A stretch of DNA of 33,019 nucleotides from Flammeovirgaceae bacterium BBD 1991-12 (GTDB lineage: Bacteria > Bacteroidota > Bacteroidia > Cytophagales > Cyclobacteriaceae), in assembly GCA_001657315.1 (NCBI GenBank), contig LYSV01000080.1, positions 1-33,019 on the forward strand. The letters run 5' to 3'. This document shows, in pieces, positions 10,001 through 17,382 of this stretch. How positions within the stretch are numbered: position 1 is the stretch's first letter; each line of letters starts with the position of its first letter. The notes under the pieces are model-generated. The model saw only the letters and a list, made by a program, of their open reading frames with translations, was not told the origin of the DNA and ran no database searches. Both the position numbers and the translations under genes were made by a program.

Positions 10001-11054
10001 AGCAGACAAGGATATTCCTGCCCTGGAGCTGGACTCCTTACTGGAGCTGGCCCATCAGCATCTGATGTCCGTACAGCTCAAGGGGCACTACAGGAGCAAA
10101 TCGCTGGACCTGATCGATTTCTCCAATCAACATTTTTATGAAGGTAACCTCAGGCTTTTACCGGACTATGAAGTGGTCAACAATGCTGAACCAGCCATCG
10201 AGTACCTAAAGGTTAACGGTGTATGGGAAAACAATATCAATAAAAAAGAGGCTCAAAAGGTGGTAAGCCTGATGATGGATATCCTGGACAGGGAGCCCGG
10301 CAAGGAAGTAGGCGTGGTAACTTTCAACGCCCGCCAACAACAGCACATTCTCGACCTGCTTGATGAAGAGATCATGGCATCAGGTCGGATCCTGCCTGAC
10401 AACTGGTTTGTAAAAAACATTGAAAACGTACAGGGAGATGAAAAGGATATTATCATATTTTCTACAGCCTACGCTCCGGATCCAAAGGGAAAAATGATCA
10501 TGCAGTTCGGCAGCCTGAATGCTGCAAATGGTGAGAACAGGTTAAATGTAGCGGTAACACGTGCCCGTGAGAAGATCATACTGATCACCAGTATCAAACC
10601 ACAGGAGCTAAAAGTAGAAGAATCTAAAAATGAAGGGCCACGTCTATTGAAAAAGTACCTGGAATATGCACTGGAGGTATCAAAAGGAAGATTTAAGCCC
10701 TGCCCGGCCACACCTGCGAAGCATCACGCCGACTGGTATCTTAAAAACCAGCTCCAGCATTGGTCAGCAGATCACTTTGATGCGTTCACCTTTATTGAGG
10801 AACTACCTTTTTCCGACATTACTATTAAAAACAGCGAGGGTTATATTGGACTCATCCTTACAGATGATGACCTCTATTATCAAAGTCAGTCGGTTAAAGA
10901 TGCCCACGTGTACACTCCATTTACGTTGAGTAAAAAGAGCTGGAATTTTACCGGTGTTTTCAGCCGTGAATTCTGGAACAACCGCGAAACTGTAAAGGAA
11001 AGTCTGGTAAGGTTTGTAAATCATCACACACGGACGGAGAGTTCGAAGTTGTAG
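7014..11054 (+). CDS. Large superfamily 1 (UPF1-like) helicase/AAA protein
   Basis: A 1346-residue ATP-dependent helicase-like protein. The N-terminus (MHEVLKSYLKRLTNLSGNNR) resembles the DUF4011 region of such proteins. Walker A is GPPGTGKS at residues 319-326, followed by a motif Ia-like KVLVVCQKRAALDVVY. After a long helical insertion come Walker B DEAS (954-957), motif III LLVAGDDKQLRPSD, motif IV-like VGVVTFNARQQQ, motif V NVQGDEKDIIIFSTAY and motif VI LNVAVTRAREKI. The last 100 residues resemble the nuclease-like C-terminal domain of related helicases (SWNFTGVFSREFWNN), but clear catalytic acids are not obvious. It is likely cytosolic and may act in DNA repair or defence; the substrate is unknown. 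It is transcribed alone. Confidence 0.85.
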   Translation: MHEVLKSYLKRLTNLSGNNRSLMLRRLSADQFLDLYALNFITESGAFDILEHLIGGRKKVLCPLMDSRHEDTNVVSRKLKKLQRVDRFIQEERGSKDLYVGWPFVKGKFSDGTPARCPVLFFPVTLELKKDHWMLVPRVEEGVTFNKSFFLAYSHYNGIALTDDFLDRTFEDFDDDSTVFRTSLYQLLKESPVEINFNQENFQDDLHPFREYKKAEFEDAHANGELKMFPEAVLGIFPQAGSQLVPDYIRLIEDKSIQDIDDFFAARTLTEPEDHSGLRKFSFLDTVDEEKMITPFKMDAHQENALKAITKGNSLVVQGPPGTGKSQLICNLISDHVALGKKVLVVCQKRAALDVVYNRMHEIDMTDFVGLVHDFRNDRKDIYKKIARQIDRIDEYKMKNNGLDSIQLERKFLQTSRRIDQMTTELEEFKFALFDESECGLSAKELYLTSDPEAPAINFKQEHPRFRFEDPDVFIRRLRDYTEYTLQHSAPDYPWKERRSFTNHGVTEERAILETLEDIPAYQNEIGDRLEDQIGERLSLSDCEYFLSRRDFIIEMLGILRNEQAYRLFQHMVSYPDSDTSVLWLANMERVLMECYKGAGPELTLPSDMLGKFQETLQRSMNARRSILKLLHWKLFSKDKLFMRRVLADNQLKKNREGLNVMVEKIDNRLNLEHNVTKLRSIDWITEIPERYEKVHFQNWFYIMKLSVKAKLIFNALRNFREFFNVQKLTFIEFRDKLEHIYMLIKDIPDRKNQWLIYLTEGQIAKLIENPGRLDEMKSTLRRDFESLCEYDKLQEEMLAHELQAADKVLDELPDATPDKVEELFQNSLRLAWIEHIETKYPILRSVSSNKFMKTVVELQNCVREKMQISNEMLLLRARERTYENAEYNRLNNMVTYRDLYHQTTKKKRVWPLRKLIAAHYEELFDLMPCWMASPESVSAIFPMQTMFDLVIFDEASQCFVERGIPAMYRGRQLLVAGDDKQLRPSDLYQVRFDDEADKDIPALELDSLLELAHQHLMSVQLKGHYRSKSLDLIDFSNQHFYEGNLRLLPDYEVVNNAEPAIEYLKVNGVWENNINKKEAQKVVSLMMDILDREPGKEVGVVTFNARQQQHILDLLDEEIMASGRILPDNWFVKNIENVQGDEKDIIIFSTAYAPDPKGKMIMQFGSLNAANGENRLNVAVTRAREKIILITSIKPQELKVEESKNEGPRLLKKYLEYALEVSKGRFKPCPATPAKHHADWYLKNQLQHWSADHFDAFTFIEELPFSDITIKNSEGYIGLILTDDDLYYQSQSVKDAHVYTPFTLSKKSWNFTGVFSREFWNNRETVKESLVRFVNHHTRTESSKL

Positions 11055-11089
11055 GTTCAAAGTTCAACGTCGAACATTGAACTTTGAAC
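11055..11089 (+). terminator. Hairpin just after the helicase stop codon
   Basis: A perfect 13-base inverted repeat, GTTCAAAGTTCAA at 11055-11067 and its complement at 11077-11089, begins directly after the TAG at 11052-11054. The arms themselves repeat GTTCAA. There is no long T run, so it may be a weak terminator, an RNA-stabilising stem or a dispersed palindrome. Confidence 0.45.
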
Positions 11090-11221
11090 ATAGAACTAAT
11101 TTATCTGCGTTATCCATGGATCTGGCCAGCAGAAAACAGGAATACATCGTATCTTCGGGGCCGATAAAGCGGGTCTGCCATCAGAAATCCTACCCAAACA
11201 AATCTTCTATTAATTGTGGCT

Positions 11222-12310
11222 CTATTCTATAAACTCCACACTATAGATCATCGCCAGATTATTGCTGAGAATTTCCCAGCTTTCTCCTCTGTCATTCGAA
11301 AGGTAAAGATTACCAGTGGTAGTGCCGAACACCAGGGTATCTTCATCCACATCCAGCGCATGACGAAATACAATATCGAATGAGTCCTGCTGGGGTAGTC
11401 CTTTTCTGAAATCCTGCCAGGTCCTGCCGCCATCATCTGTACGGCAAACACAGAGGGCATTGTCTACCGGCACACGCATTTCATCTTTCACGGCAGGTAC
11501 TACCCATGCCACTTCAGGATCTTTATGATCCACGGCTATGGCAAAACCAAATTTAGCAGGTCCTTCCGTTTGAGAGACATCCTCCCAGTTCGCCCCACCA
11601 TCGGTAGAGTGAAAGATGCCACAGTGGTTTTGCTGCCACAGTGCATCGGGCTGAGCGGGACAGGCTACCAGCAAATGAGGGTCCTGCCCTACTTCTGCGT
11701 CGGGATCGGGCAGGAAATCTGCTTTTAGTCCTTTGTTCCGTGCTTCCCAGGTGTTACCACCATCTCTGGTTTCAAACACGCCGGCCACGCTTACCCCTAC
11801 ATAGATATGATCACTGTCCCGTGGATCTACAACAATGGAGTGAATGCCTGCATAGTCACGGCCCCCGCCAAACCAATGCTCTTTTCGTTCCGGGCGGTCC
11901 CAAAGCGCACGGTTCAGATCAAATGAATCTCCGTTATTCTGACTTGCGAACAAACCACCGGGCTCGGTACCCAACCATAGCTGACCAGCGCGGTCCGTGC
12001 CACCATGCGCCATGGCCCAGAGATAACGAACAGATGCCGTCACTCCGTCCTTAACCTCCTCCCCATCGGGGTACTTCGGAGCTGACACCTCAGCCCAGGA
12101 CTTTCCTTCATCCAAAGAGCGGTGGAGCTTACAGCCCCAATGTCCATGATCAAGGCAGGCCCACCACGTATTACTTCTCTGATCTACATAGGTGAGTGAG
12201 ACGGGTTGTCCCATAAATGATACATTATCTACCTTCCATCTGGCGCCATTCCTATGGTAGGTGACCAATCCTTTGCGTGTGCCCAGCAGTAGTTGTTTTT
12301 TTGAACCCAT
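11222..12310 (-). CDS. Asp-box (BNR) repeat beta-propeller, sialidase-like fold
   Basis: A 362-residue protein built from repeated Asp-box motifs: SLDEGKSW, TRDGGNTW, STDGGANW, RTDDGGRTW and SNDRGESW, spaced through the protein. This is the pattern of a sialidase/YCF48-type propeller. No signal peptide is seen (start MGSKKQLLLGTRKG), so it is probably cytosolic, and the arginine triad of true sialidases is not evident. It reads in the same direction as the downstream-facing MoaD-like gene that precedes it by about 210 bases, a pairing that may be meaningful. Calling it a glycosidase would over-reach; a structural or binding role is more cautious. Confidence 0.75.
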   Translation of the reverse strand: MGSKKQLLLGTRKGLVTYHRNGARWKVDNVSFMGQPVSLTYVDQRSNTWWACLDHGHWGCKLHRSLDEGKSWAEVSAPKYPDGEEVKDGVTASVRYLWAMAHGGTDRAGQLWLGTEPGGLFASQNNGDSFDLNRALWDRPERKEHWFGGGRDYAGIHSIVVDPRDSDHIYVGVSVAGVFETRDGGNTWEARNKGLKADFLPDPDAEVGQDPHLLVACPAQPDALWQQNHCGIFHSTDGGANWEDVSQTEGPAKFGFAIAVDHKDPEVAWVVPAVKDEMRVPVDNALCVCRTDDGGRTWQDFRKGLPQQDSFDIVFRHALDVDEDTLVFGTTTGNLYLSNDRGESWEILSNNLAMIYSVEFIE

Positions 12311-12520
12311 GACCTTTCTTTTTAAATGAGTGAATTTTTTGAATGAGTGAATGAGTGAATTATACCTTGATCATCGTATTGTCCTGATGTATCTTTTAAG
12401 TTGACGTAGGAATACATGCCAATTACCGGGTAAACAAAAACCCAACACAGAAGGCCTGCCTAATCACCAACTAAACTTCGAATTGAGAAGCCAAACCACC
12501 ACAGGGTCGGTCATGTACCC

Positions 12521-12793
12521 TTAGCCTCCAGACAGCGCCTGTATAATATAGACCTCATCATTATCAGCGAGTTGGTCACTTAACTTTGCTTTATCCCTGA
12601 CCATTTCATTGCCAATGAAGATATTGACATGTTTGCGTAGCTCCCCCTGCTCATTCACTATGTAGTCCCTGATACCCCGATATCGCTGGTCGATCTGCTC
12701 GAGCAGCTCAGCCACAGTTTTGCCTTCAAATTGTCCTGTATCCAGATCAGGATAAAATCGTTTAAGATTGGGAGTAAATTTCACATTGGCCAT
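12521..12793 (-). CDS. MoaD/ThiS family ubiquitin-like sulfur carrier
   Basis: A 90-residue beta-grasp protein ending in the diagnostic GG (IIQALSGG). That tail is adenylated and turned into a thiocarboxylate in MoaD, ThiS and related carriers. Features include VKFTPNLKRFYPDL at the start, an HVNIFIGNEMVRD strand and the DNDEVYIIQALSGG end. The start chosen is the ATG at 12793; the codon before it is GTG. No MoaE, MoeB or ThiF partner is in the window, so the acceptor pathway is open. The GG tail could also serve as a protein modifier. Confidence 0.85.
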   Translation of the reverse strand: MANVKFTPNLKRFYPDLDTGQFEGKTVAELLEQIDQRYRGIRDYIVNEQGELRKHVNIFIGNEMVRDKAKLSDQLADNDEVYIIQALSGG

Positions 12794-12927
12794 CACTAAA
12801 ATTAAAAAAAGATTTTAAAATATGGGACAGAAAAAACAGGTCAATGAAAATCTCACCCCGTTAACGTGATGGTCTCAAAGGATATCCGGTAAAGCAGAAA
12901 AAATTATCCTTGAATCGAAGCAGGTGT

Positions 12928-13335
12928 TCAGTGCGGATACTCGCTTAACGTCCAGTACTGATCAATGGCTTTGACCACTTCAATAAAGTCCTGATAGTCC
13001 ACCGGCTTCACCATGTAGCCAGAAATATTGGATTGAAAGCAGGTAAGTCTGTCCGTCTCATATTGGGAGGTAGTAAGTACAATAACCGGGATTGTATTGA
13101 CGATATCTATTTTTTTCCTGGCCTCAAGGAACTCAATACCATTCATTACCGGCATGTTAATGTCCAGCAATATGAAATGAGGGTATTTTACATTTTCCTC
13201 GGCCAGGTAGTCCAAAGCCTCCTGACCATTTTTCCTGTGCACAATATTATATGCAAGGTTAAGATCTTTCACTGCCCGGCGTACCGTCTGGGCGTCCACG
13301 AAATCATCTTCTACCAATAATACTTCCTTCATCAT
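12928..13335 (-). CDS. Single-domain response regulator (CheY/Rcp1-like receiver)
   Basis: A 135-residue stand-alone receiver domain. The acidic pair Asp10/Asp11, phospho-acceptor Asp58 (FILLDINMPVMNG), Thr88/Thr89 (VLTTS) and Lys110 (MVKPVD) are all in place, so phosphotransfer should work. The sequence style (LLDINMPVMNGIEFL, QSNISGYMVKPVDYQDF) is that of Rcp1-type regulators that partner phytochrome or other hybrid histidine kinases. No kinase is adjacent, and there is no output domain. Signalling is by protein-protein contact or phosphorelay. Confidence 0.92.
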   Translation of the reverse strand: MMKEVLLVEDDFVDAQTVRRAVKDLNLAYNIVHRKNGQEALDYLAEENVKYPHFILLDINMPVMNGIEFLEARKKIDIVNTIPVIVLTTSQYETDRLTCFQSNISGYMVKPVDYQDFIEVVKAIDQYWTLSEYPH

Positions 13336-13649
13336 GTCTTTTTGGTCTGGCCCATGAGAGCCTGATTCGGGTTGTGTGGTTTTCGACAGACCGGCTGAAC
13401 CGTCCCGGTTCTATGTGCCAGTTTTTCAGGAGGTTTTAGGTAAAGATCGACCTAATTTGATTCGGACGCAAGCACTCATTTGAATTGATGGGAAAAATCA
13501 GTAATAGAATGTAGCATGTTCTACGTTATTTCACCGAGGCAAGCGTCAGGGATGTCACTGAGATTTTGTAATTGGCGTTCCTTTTGGCTCGTCTACAAAA
13601 GAGACGGCGGGAATCATTTTTCCTCCCGCCAATCTCTTCAGGTATTTGT
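13336..13649. other. Intergenic stretch upstream of the response regulator
   Basis: No gene seen. It holds the response-regulator promoter region on the right-hand side of that gene and, at 13600-13637, the terminator of the lipoprotein gene. A TCTTTTTGGTC-like T-rich stretch near 13340 may be part of the leader. Confidence 0.4.
13600..13637 (-). terminator. Intrinsic terminator of the lipoprotein gene
   Basis: GGCGGGA at 13606-13612 pairs with TCCCGCC at 13624-13630, extended by AGAGA/TCTCT with a small bulge. Read on the minus strand the stem follows the lipoprotein stop by 13 bases and is followed by a TCTCTTTT run, as expected for an intrinsic terminator. Confidence 0.75.
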
Positions 13650-14192
13650 TTACTGACGGGTAAGATCCAGTGTGGCCTCTATGCTTATCTCGTCCGCCTG
13701 TCCGTCACTATCGGCATCGAATTCTTCCATCTCATTGAGGACCATTATAAGACGGGTATCCGTTAGTGTGGTAATGGTTAGTTCTACATCCTCAGGCGAG
13801 TTATCAGGATCCAGCATGATCGTCACCCCGTTCGCAGCCAGTGACCATGAACCTGTCTCCATATCCCCATCGAGGTCTGCTTCATAGGTATTGTCTGCAT
13901 CGAACGTGATTGTACCGCCTGTTTCAAATCCATCGGAGAGCTGTTGCTCAAATCCCTCGATCAGGAGCAGGGCTGCCACTTCCGATATGCCAAGTTCATC
14001 CCTCAGGAATTGTACCAGCGTACGATCACCGATAGCATAGTCAAGCTCTACGGAAGACAGCTCCCATGTGCCTACCAGGTCAGCCTCCAGAAAGGTCTCT
14101 GCTCCATCATCATCGTCACCACAACCGATCATGTTGGTAACGCCTAACCAGATAAGAGCCAACAGCGTTATGCTTTTAAAAAATGCCTTCAT
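13650..14192 (-). CDS. Lipocalin-like lipoprotein
   Basis: A 180-residue predicted lipoprotein. The signal peptide ends in NMIGC, with Cys24 as the lipidated residue, followed by an acidic GDDDDG tether. The acidic residues after the cysteine are typical of Bacteroidota lipoproteins. The body has the LVGTWELSSVELDY motif that opens lipocalin-like domains, and the later strands TGGTITFDADNTYEADLDG and GSWSLAANGVTIML fit the same fold. The acidic stretch DADSDGQADE near the end resembles a calcium-binding loop. The ligand is unknown. It is transcribed alone and followed by a clear terminator. Confidence 0.75.
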   Translation of the reverse strand: MKAFFKSITLLALIWLGVTNMIGCGDDDDGAETFLEADLVGTWELSSVELDYAIGDRTLVQFLRDELGISEVAALLLIEGFEQQLSDGFETGGTITFDADNTYEADLDGDMETGSWSLAANGVTIMLDPDNSPEDVELTITTLTDTRLIMVLNEMEEFDADSDGQADEISIEATLDLTRQ

Positions 14193-14312
14193 ATCAAACC
14201 GTGTTTAAAAAGTATTTAATCCAACAATTTAAGCATTCCTGTTTGGGGCTACAAGATATTGCTGATGTATCGCCGATAGATCAGATGAGCTGATATGGGG
14301 GAAGGATTATTA

Positions 14313-14373
14313 GGTTACTGAGTTATTCGTTATTGGTCTTTAGAACCCTGAATAACCTAATAACTCAATTACC
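14313..14373. repeat. Imperfect inverted repeat at the 3' end of the MerR gene
   Basis: Arms at 14313-14327 and 14359-14373 match at 13 of 15 positions (GGTTACTGAGTTATT type), with a loop of about 31 bases. The right arm overlaps the MerR stop codon. It could end transcription of that gene or be a dispersed repeat. Confidence 0.4.
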
Positions 14374-14697
14374 CTCCTTCTGATTGTTGCTTAATCTTTT
14401 TAATGTCTCTTCAATAAGCTCCAGCCGTTTTTTCACTTTCTCCGCTGAAGCATCGAGTGTATACCCTTCATCCAGTAATTCCTTGATCAGAAGTATTTTT
14501 TTTATGTTTTTATAGTCGTAGCGGCGGTTTTTACCTTCCTCTTCGGTAAGGCTTACGATAATTCCCTTATCCTCCCAATACCTGATCTGGCGTGTGGCGA
14601 TGCCTGTTATCTGAGATACCTCACCTATGCCTACGATGAGTCTGTTCAAAAAATTAAAGTCGAACGAGAGATCACCGTTCTCCTGTGGATGGCTCAT
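14365..14697 (-). CDS. MerR family transcriptional regulator
   Basis: A 110-residue DNA-binding protein. The N-terminal winged helix-turn-helix is clear: IGEVSQITGIATRQIRYWED, then KGIIVSLTEEEGKNRRYDY (about residues 22-65), followed by KILLIKELLDEGYTLDASAE and a C-terminal coiled coil (KKRLELIEETLKRL) for dimerisation. There is no effector domain or cysteine cluster, so metal sensing is not supported. It is divergent from the secreted-protein gene at 14796, and two identical palindromes lie between them, one directly next to its own start. Autoregulation is therefore likely. Confidence 0.9.
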   Translation of the reverse strand: MSHPQENGDLSFDFNFLNRLIVGIGEVSQITGIATRQIRYWEDKGIIVSLTEEEGKNRRYDYKNIKKILLIKELLDEGYTLDASAEKVKKRLELIEETLKRLSNNQKEGN

Positions 14698-14698
14698 T

Positions 14699-14715
14699 TT
14701 GTAAATTATTTACAA
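14699..14715. promoter_or_regulatory. Palindromic operator 1, probably MerR-bound
   Basis: TTGTAAATTATTTACAA: 8-base arms around one central base. It begins one base upstream of the MerR start codon. An identical copy lies at 14756-14772, and a single half-site (TTGTAAAC) lies between them near 14722. Confidence 0.65.
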
Positions 14716-14755
14716 TTAATGTTGTAAACATAAAATAAATGATCGTTATTAGCAA

Positions 14756-14772
14756 TTGTAAATTATTTACAA
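14756..14772. promoter_or_regulatory. Palindromic operator 2, probably MerR-bound
   Basis: Identical 17-base copy of the site at 14699-14715, 57 bases away and 23 bases before the ATG of the divergent secreted-protein gene. Its position suits control of that gene's leader or promoter. Confidence 0.65.
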
Positions 14773-14795
14773 TAATTGTAGATAAAAAACATTAA

Positions 14796-15425
14796 ATGAT
14801 GAAAAATGCTGTTAAATTTTTAATCCCAATGACTATGGCAATGACAAACATTATGGCCCAGGAAGTACCTGTGGAGTTTGAGAAGCATCTGGCTTTTTTT
14901 CAGGACGGGATAGCGATCCCTGAAAATTATCACTTACAGCAGGCAAAAAAGGTGGTGGTGAACGACAGAGATGCAGTCCTTTTCAGGTATGAAAAAGACA
15001 AAAACAATGGATTAACCGGCGAACATTTTTCCTTTGTGATCAGTGAGGAGCCACTCGCCATTCTCGGATTCACGTTCATGGACAGAAGGTATTCCAACAC
15101 AAACCTGCCAACCGGTACGGAAACTAAAAAGGTAGCCCGGGATTTTTTGAAAAAGATAGATGCCGGTTTGAACCAAGAGCTTGAAAACCTCTGGATCAAA
15201 AGGCATGATGAATCTGTCAGCCTGGCGGGCGGCAGATCAGTTATTGCCGGCATGAAATACAAATGCTACCGTTCGTCGCATGATGACTATGCATGGGTAA
15301 TTGTGGGTTTTGACGGTACCATTGTGACCTATGAAAGAGATATAAAGTGGAATACGAAAGAACAAAAGCGTATCACCGAAAAATGGCTGCATGACAGCTG
15401 GTTAAATGAGCAGGAATTCAAATGA
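14796..15425 (+). CDS. Exported protein of unknown function, MerR-linked
   Basis: A 209-residue protein I do not recognise. A signal peptide (MMKNAVKFLIPMTMAMTNIMAQ) suggests export to the periplasm. The mature part mixes strands and helices, with a conserved-looking core GEHFSFVISEEPLAILGFTF and later YAWVIVGFDGTIVTYERD. One cysteine is present (KCYRS). It is divergent from a MerR regulator and probably controlled by it through the palindrome 23 bases upstream. It ends in an isolated position followed by a hairpin at 15482-15509. No function is proposed. Confidence 0.6.
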   Translation: MMKNAVKFLIPMTMAMTNIMAQEVPVEFEKHLAFFQDGIAIPENYHLQQAKKVVVNDRDAVLFRYEKDKNNGLTGEHFSFVISEEPLAILGFTFMDRRYSNTNLPTGTETKKVARDFLKKIDAGLNQELENLWIKRHDESVSLAGGRSVIAGMKYKCYRSSHDDYAWVIVGFDGTIVTYERDIKWNTKEQKRITEKWLHDSWLNEQEFK

Positions 15426-15481
15426 CATACCCAGCTATCCGTTAGTCCTCCATCTTTGGTATTCACTTAAAACAGTCATAA

Positions 15482-15509
15482 GGCCACAGTCCAAACCAGG
15501 TCTGTGGCC
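15482..15509 (+). terminator. Hairpin downstream of the exported-protein gene
   Basis: GGCCACAG at 15482-15489 pairs perfectly with CTGTGGCC at 15502-15509. The 3' side continues ATTAAATGGTTTT, a weak T tract. It is 57 bases after the stop codon of the gene ending at 15425 and could also serve the convergent gene ending at 15593. Confidence 0.45.
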
Positions 15510-15592
15510 ATTAAATGGTTTTGATCGCTACAGAGAAGGTCTGATTCGTTTCTGCAGCCGATCGTAATTTTCTGATCAAGGTCAGGGTGTTT

Positions 15593-16138
15593 TTACATTC
15601 TTTTTACGGACATATGGTAGTTGGTAAACCAACCCTTCATTTTCCGGATGTAAACTTCACTTTTCCATTGAAAGGAATTGGCAGCTATATCATAGAAGGT
15701 CCATTTCATTTTAAGTTTAGTCTGGCTACACTCTTCCAAAATGATGTCTTCTCCCGTTCTGCATACATCAAAAACAAAAAAGTGATGCTGAATCGGCCCA
15801 ACCCAGACCACTTTCCACTTGCTTGATTCCGGATCATAGGTTCGAATACTAGTTCCATATTCATGAAAATAATCATTGTCACTGGTCATTTTATTCATGG
15901 AAGGAATGATCCAAACGTCCTGTACGGCTCTACCCTTCAGTATTCGGGAAAAGTGCCATTCACCATTGTATGCCTGGTTAACCCCATCGGGTTCATGGAT
16001 AGCCAGCCGTACCTGCCATCTGCCAATGAACCTTCCAAAGACATCTTCTTCAGGGGGTATGGTTTCACACCGTTCATGGGCCGCCAATCTGGTTATCCAC
16101 TCTTTTGTTCCTGACATAATACTATTCTTTTTGATCAT
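15593..16138 (-). CDS. DUF1579-like protein of unknown function
   Basis: About 181 residues from the chosen ATG at 16138 (MIKKNSIMSGTKEW), which lies two bases after the stop codon of the upstream flavoprotein gene. A longer frame to 16186 would overlap that gene by 46 bases and is less likely. The core FGRFIGRWQVRLAIHEPDG, then GEWHFSRILKGRAVQDVW and YGTSIRTYDPESSKWKVVWV resembles DUF1579/THAP4-like beta-barrel proteins, which often bind a small hydrophobic or heme-like ligand. It is probably translationally coupled to the flavoprotein and may help bind its substrate or product. That link is inferred from position only. Confidence 0.7.
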   Translation of the reverse strand: MIKKNSIMSGTKEWITRLAAHERCETIPPEEDVFGRFIGRWQVRLAIHEPDGVNQAYNGEWHFSRILKGRAVQDVWIIPSMNKMTSDNDYFHEYGTSIRTYDPESSKWKVVWVGPIQHHFFVFDVCRTGEDIILEECSQTKLKMKWTFYDIAANSFQWKSEVYIRKMKGWFTNYHMSVKRM

Positions 16139-16140
16139 TT

Positions 16141-17265
16141 TCACTCCCTCAATAATCCTTCGCCAGTAAAAGCATATTGCTCCCATTTTGGTAAAGGGTG
16201 GAACTGCGCGGCATGTACATCCCTGAAGAGACGCTCCAGTTCATTTTTCCTGTAAAAGCTTTGCCCGCCAACAGCTTCCATAGCTTCTCTTACCGTCTGT
16301 ATGGTTGCCTCAGCCACATTCGTCTTGAGGCTCAGGATATCGATGGTGGTCCTTTCTTCAGGCGTAAAATCGAAGTTGTTGGTTAGCGTGTACATGGCCT
16401 TCCACTGAGTGCGAGCACTTAGCAGCACGTTGTAAAGCTTACCAGTCATGTAAGGCAGATGGTGTTGATTACGCGAATATTTCCTGCCGATGGAAAGAGC
16501 CACCTCCATCGCCTTTTCCGCAATCCCCACGTAAGCGGACATGATCAATGGCATAGCTACGGTGAGTACCACATTCCAAACCGGATGAAATTCTCCCCGG
16601 GGTCTTTCCAACACGATGGCAGAGTCAGGAACGAATACCTGATCAAAGGCAATAGTCTGCGACCCGGTAGCCCGCATCCCCATCACATCCCAGTCATCCA
16701 GCACAGATACGCCCACAGAGCTCAGGGGTACAGCAAAGTGCAATACCTTCCATACATTCTCAACATCCTGAAACGGAGCACTGGTCACTGCTACATCACC
16801 TTCTACGGACTGACTGGCAAAATGCTTCTTTCCTGAAAACAGATAGCCCCCTTCGGTCTTTTTCATCTCTCCGTTAGACTCCAGCCAGTCCCTTGCGCCT
16901 GTGCTGACCAGCACTATCTGTTGCTCTGCAACCCTTCGCAGCATGGCCTCCCCTTCTCCTTTGTGTTTATATTTCCAGATAGCGGCTGCCACCAAGTGCT
17001 GATGCATGGAGAAGGCCAGTGCCGTGGAGCCACAGTAGTGCGCAAGGACCCTCACCACGTTACACATCTCCGCATGGCTGATGCCACCACCGCCGAGCTC
17101 TTCAGGTATCATGGCTGAGAAATAGCGGTTTTCTTTTAACTGGCGGTAGTTTTCATGTACAAATAGACCTTCACGGTCATAATCAGCCGCACGACGGGCA
17201 AAATCCTTTCCCAGATCATGGGTTATGGCTTCCCAGTCGGTAATTGTTGTTTGTAATTGATCCAT
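16141..17265 (-). CDS. Acyl-CoA dehydrogenase-like flavoprotein
   Basis: A 374-residue member of the acyl-CoA dehydrogenase fold. Seen in order: YFSAMIPEELGGGGISHAEM in the N-terminal helical domain, a middle beta domain with GYLFSGKKHFASQSVEGDV and WDVMGMRATGSQTIAFDQVFVP, and a C-terminal helical bundle ending FHPLPKWEQYAFTGEGL. The GMRATGSQ pattern and ending are also seen in the flavin monooxygenase branch (DszC/SfnB-like), so either dehydrogenation of an acyl-CoA or oxygenation is possible. It is co-transcribed with the DUF1579-like gene. The AraC-type regulator just upstream, in the same direction, may control the pair. Confidence 0.8.
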   Translation of the reverse strand: MDQLQTTITDWEAITHDLGKDFARRAADYDREGLFVHENYRQLKENRYFSAMIPEELGGGGISHAEMCNVVRVLAHYCGSTALAFSMHQHLVAAAIWKYKHKGEGEAMLRRVAEQQIVLVSTGARDWLESNGEMKKTEGGYLFSGKKHFASQSVEGDVAVTSAPFQDVENVWKVLHFAVPLSSVGVSVLDDWDVMGMRATGSQTIAFDQVFVPDSAIVLERPRGEFHPVWNVVLTVAMPLIMSAYVGIAEKAMEVALSIGRKYSRNQHHLPYMTGKLYNVLLSARTQWKAMYTLTNNFDFTPEERTTIDILSLKTNVAEATIQTVREAMEAVGGQSFYRKNELERLFRDVHAAQFHPLPKWEQYAFTGEGLLRE

Positions 17266-17382
17266 AGTGTTGTTTGTTTTTGATCATTTTGATACAAAGT
17301 TCTGTGTGTTTTTCAGTCTGGCCTTTGCTGAAAAGGTCAATGACCTGACTGAAAGATCCAGAGAGTCAGATGTAAAGAGGTG

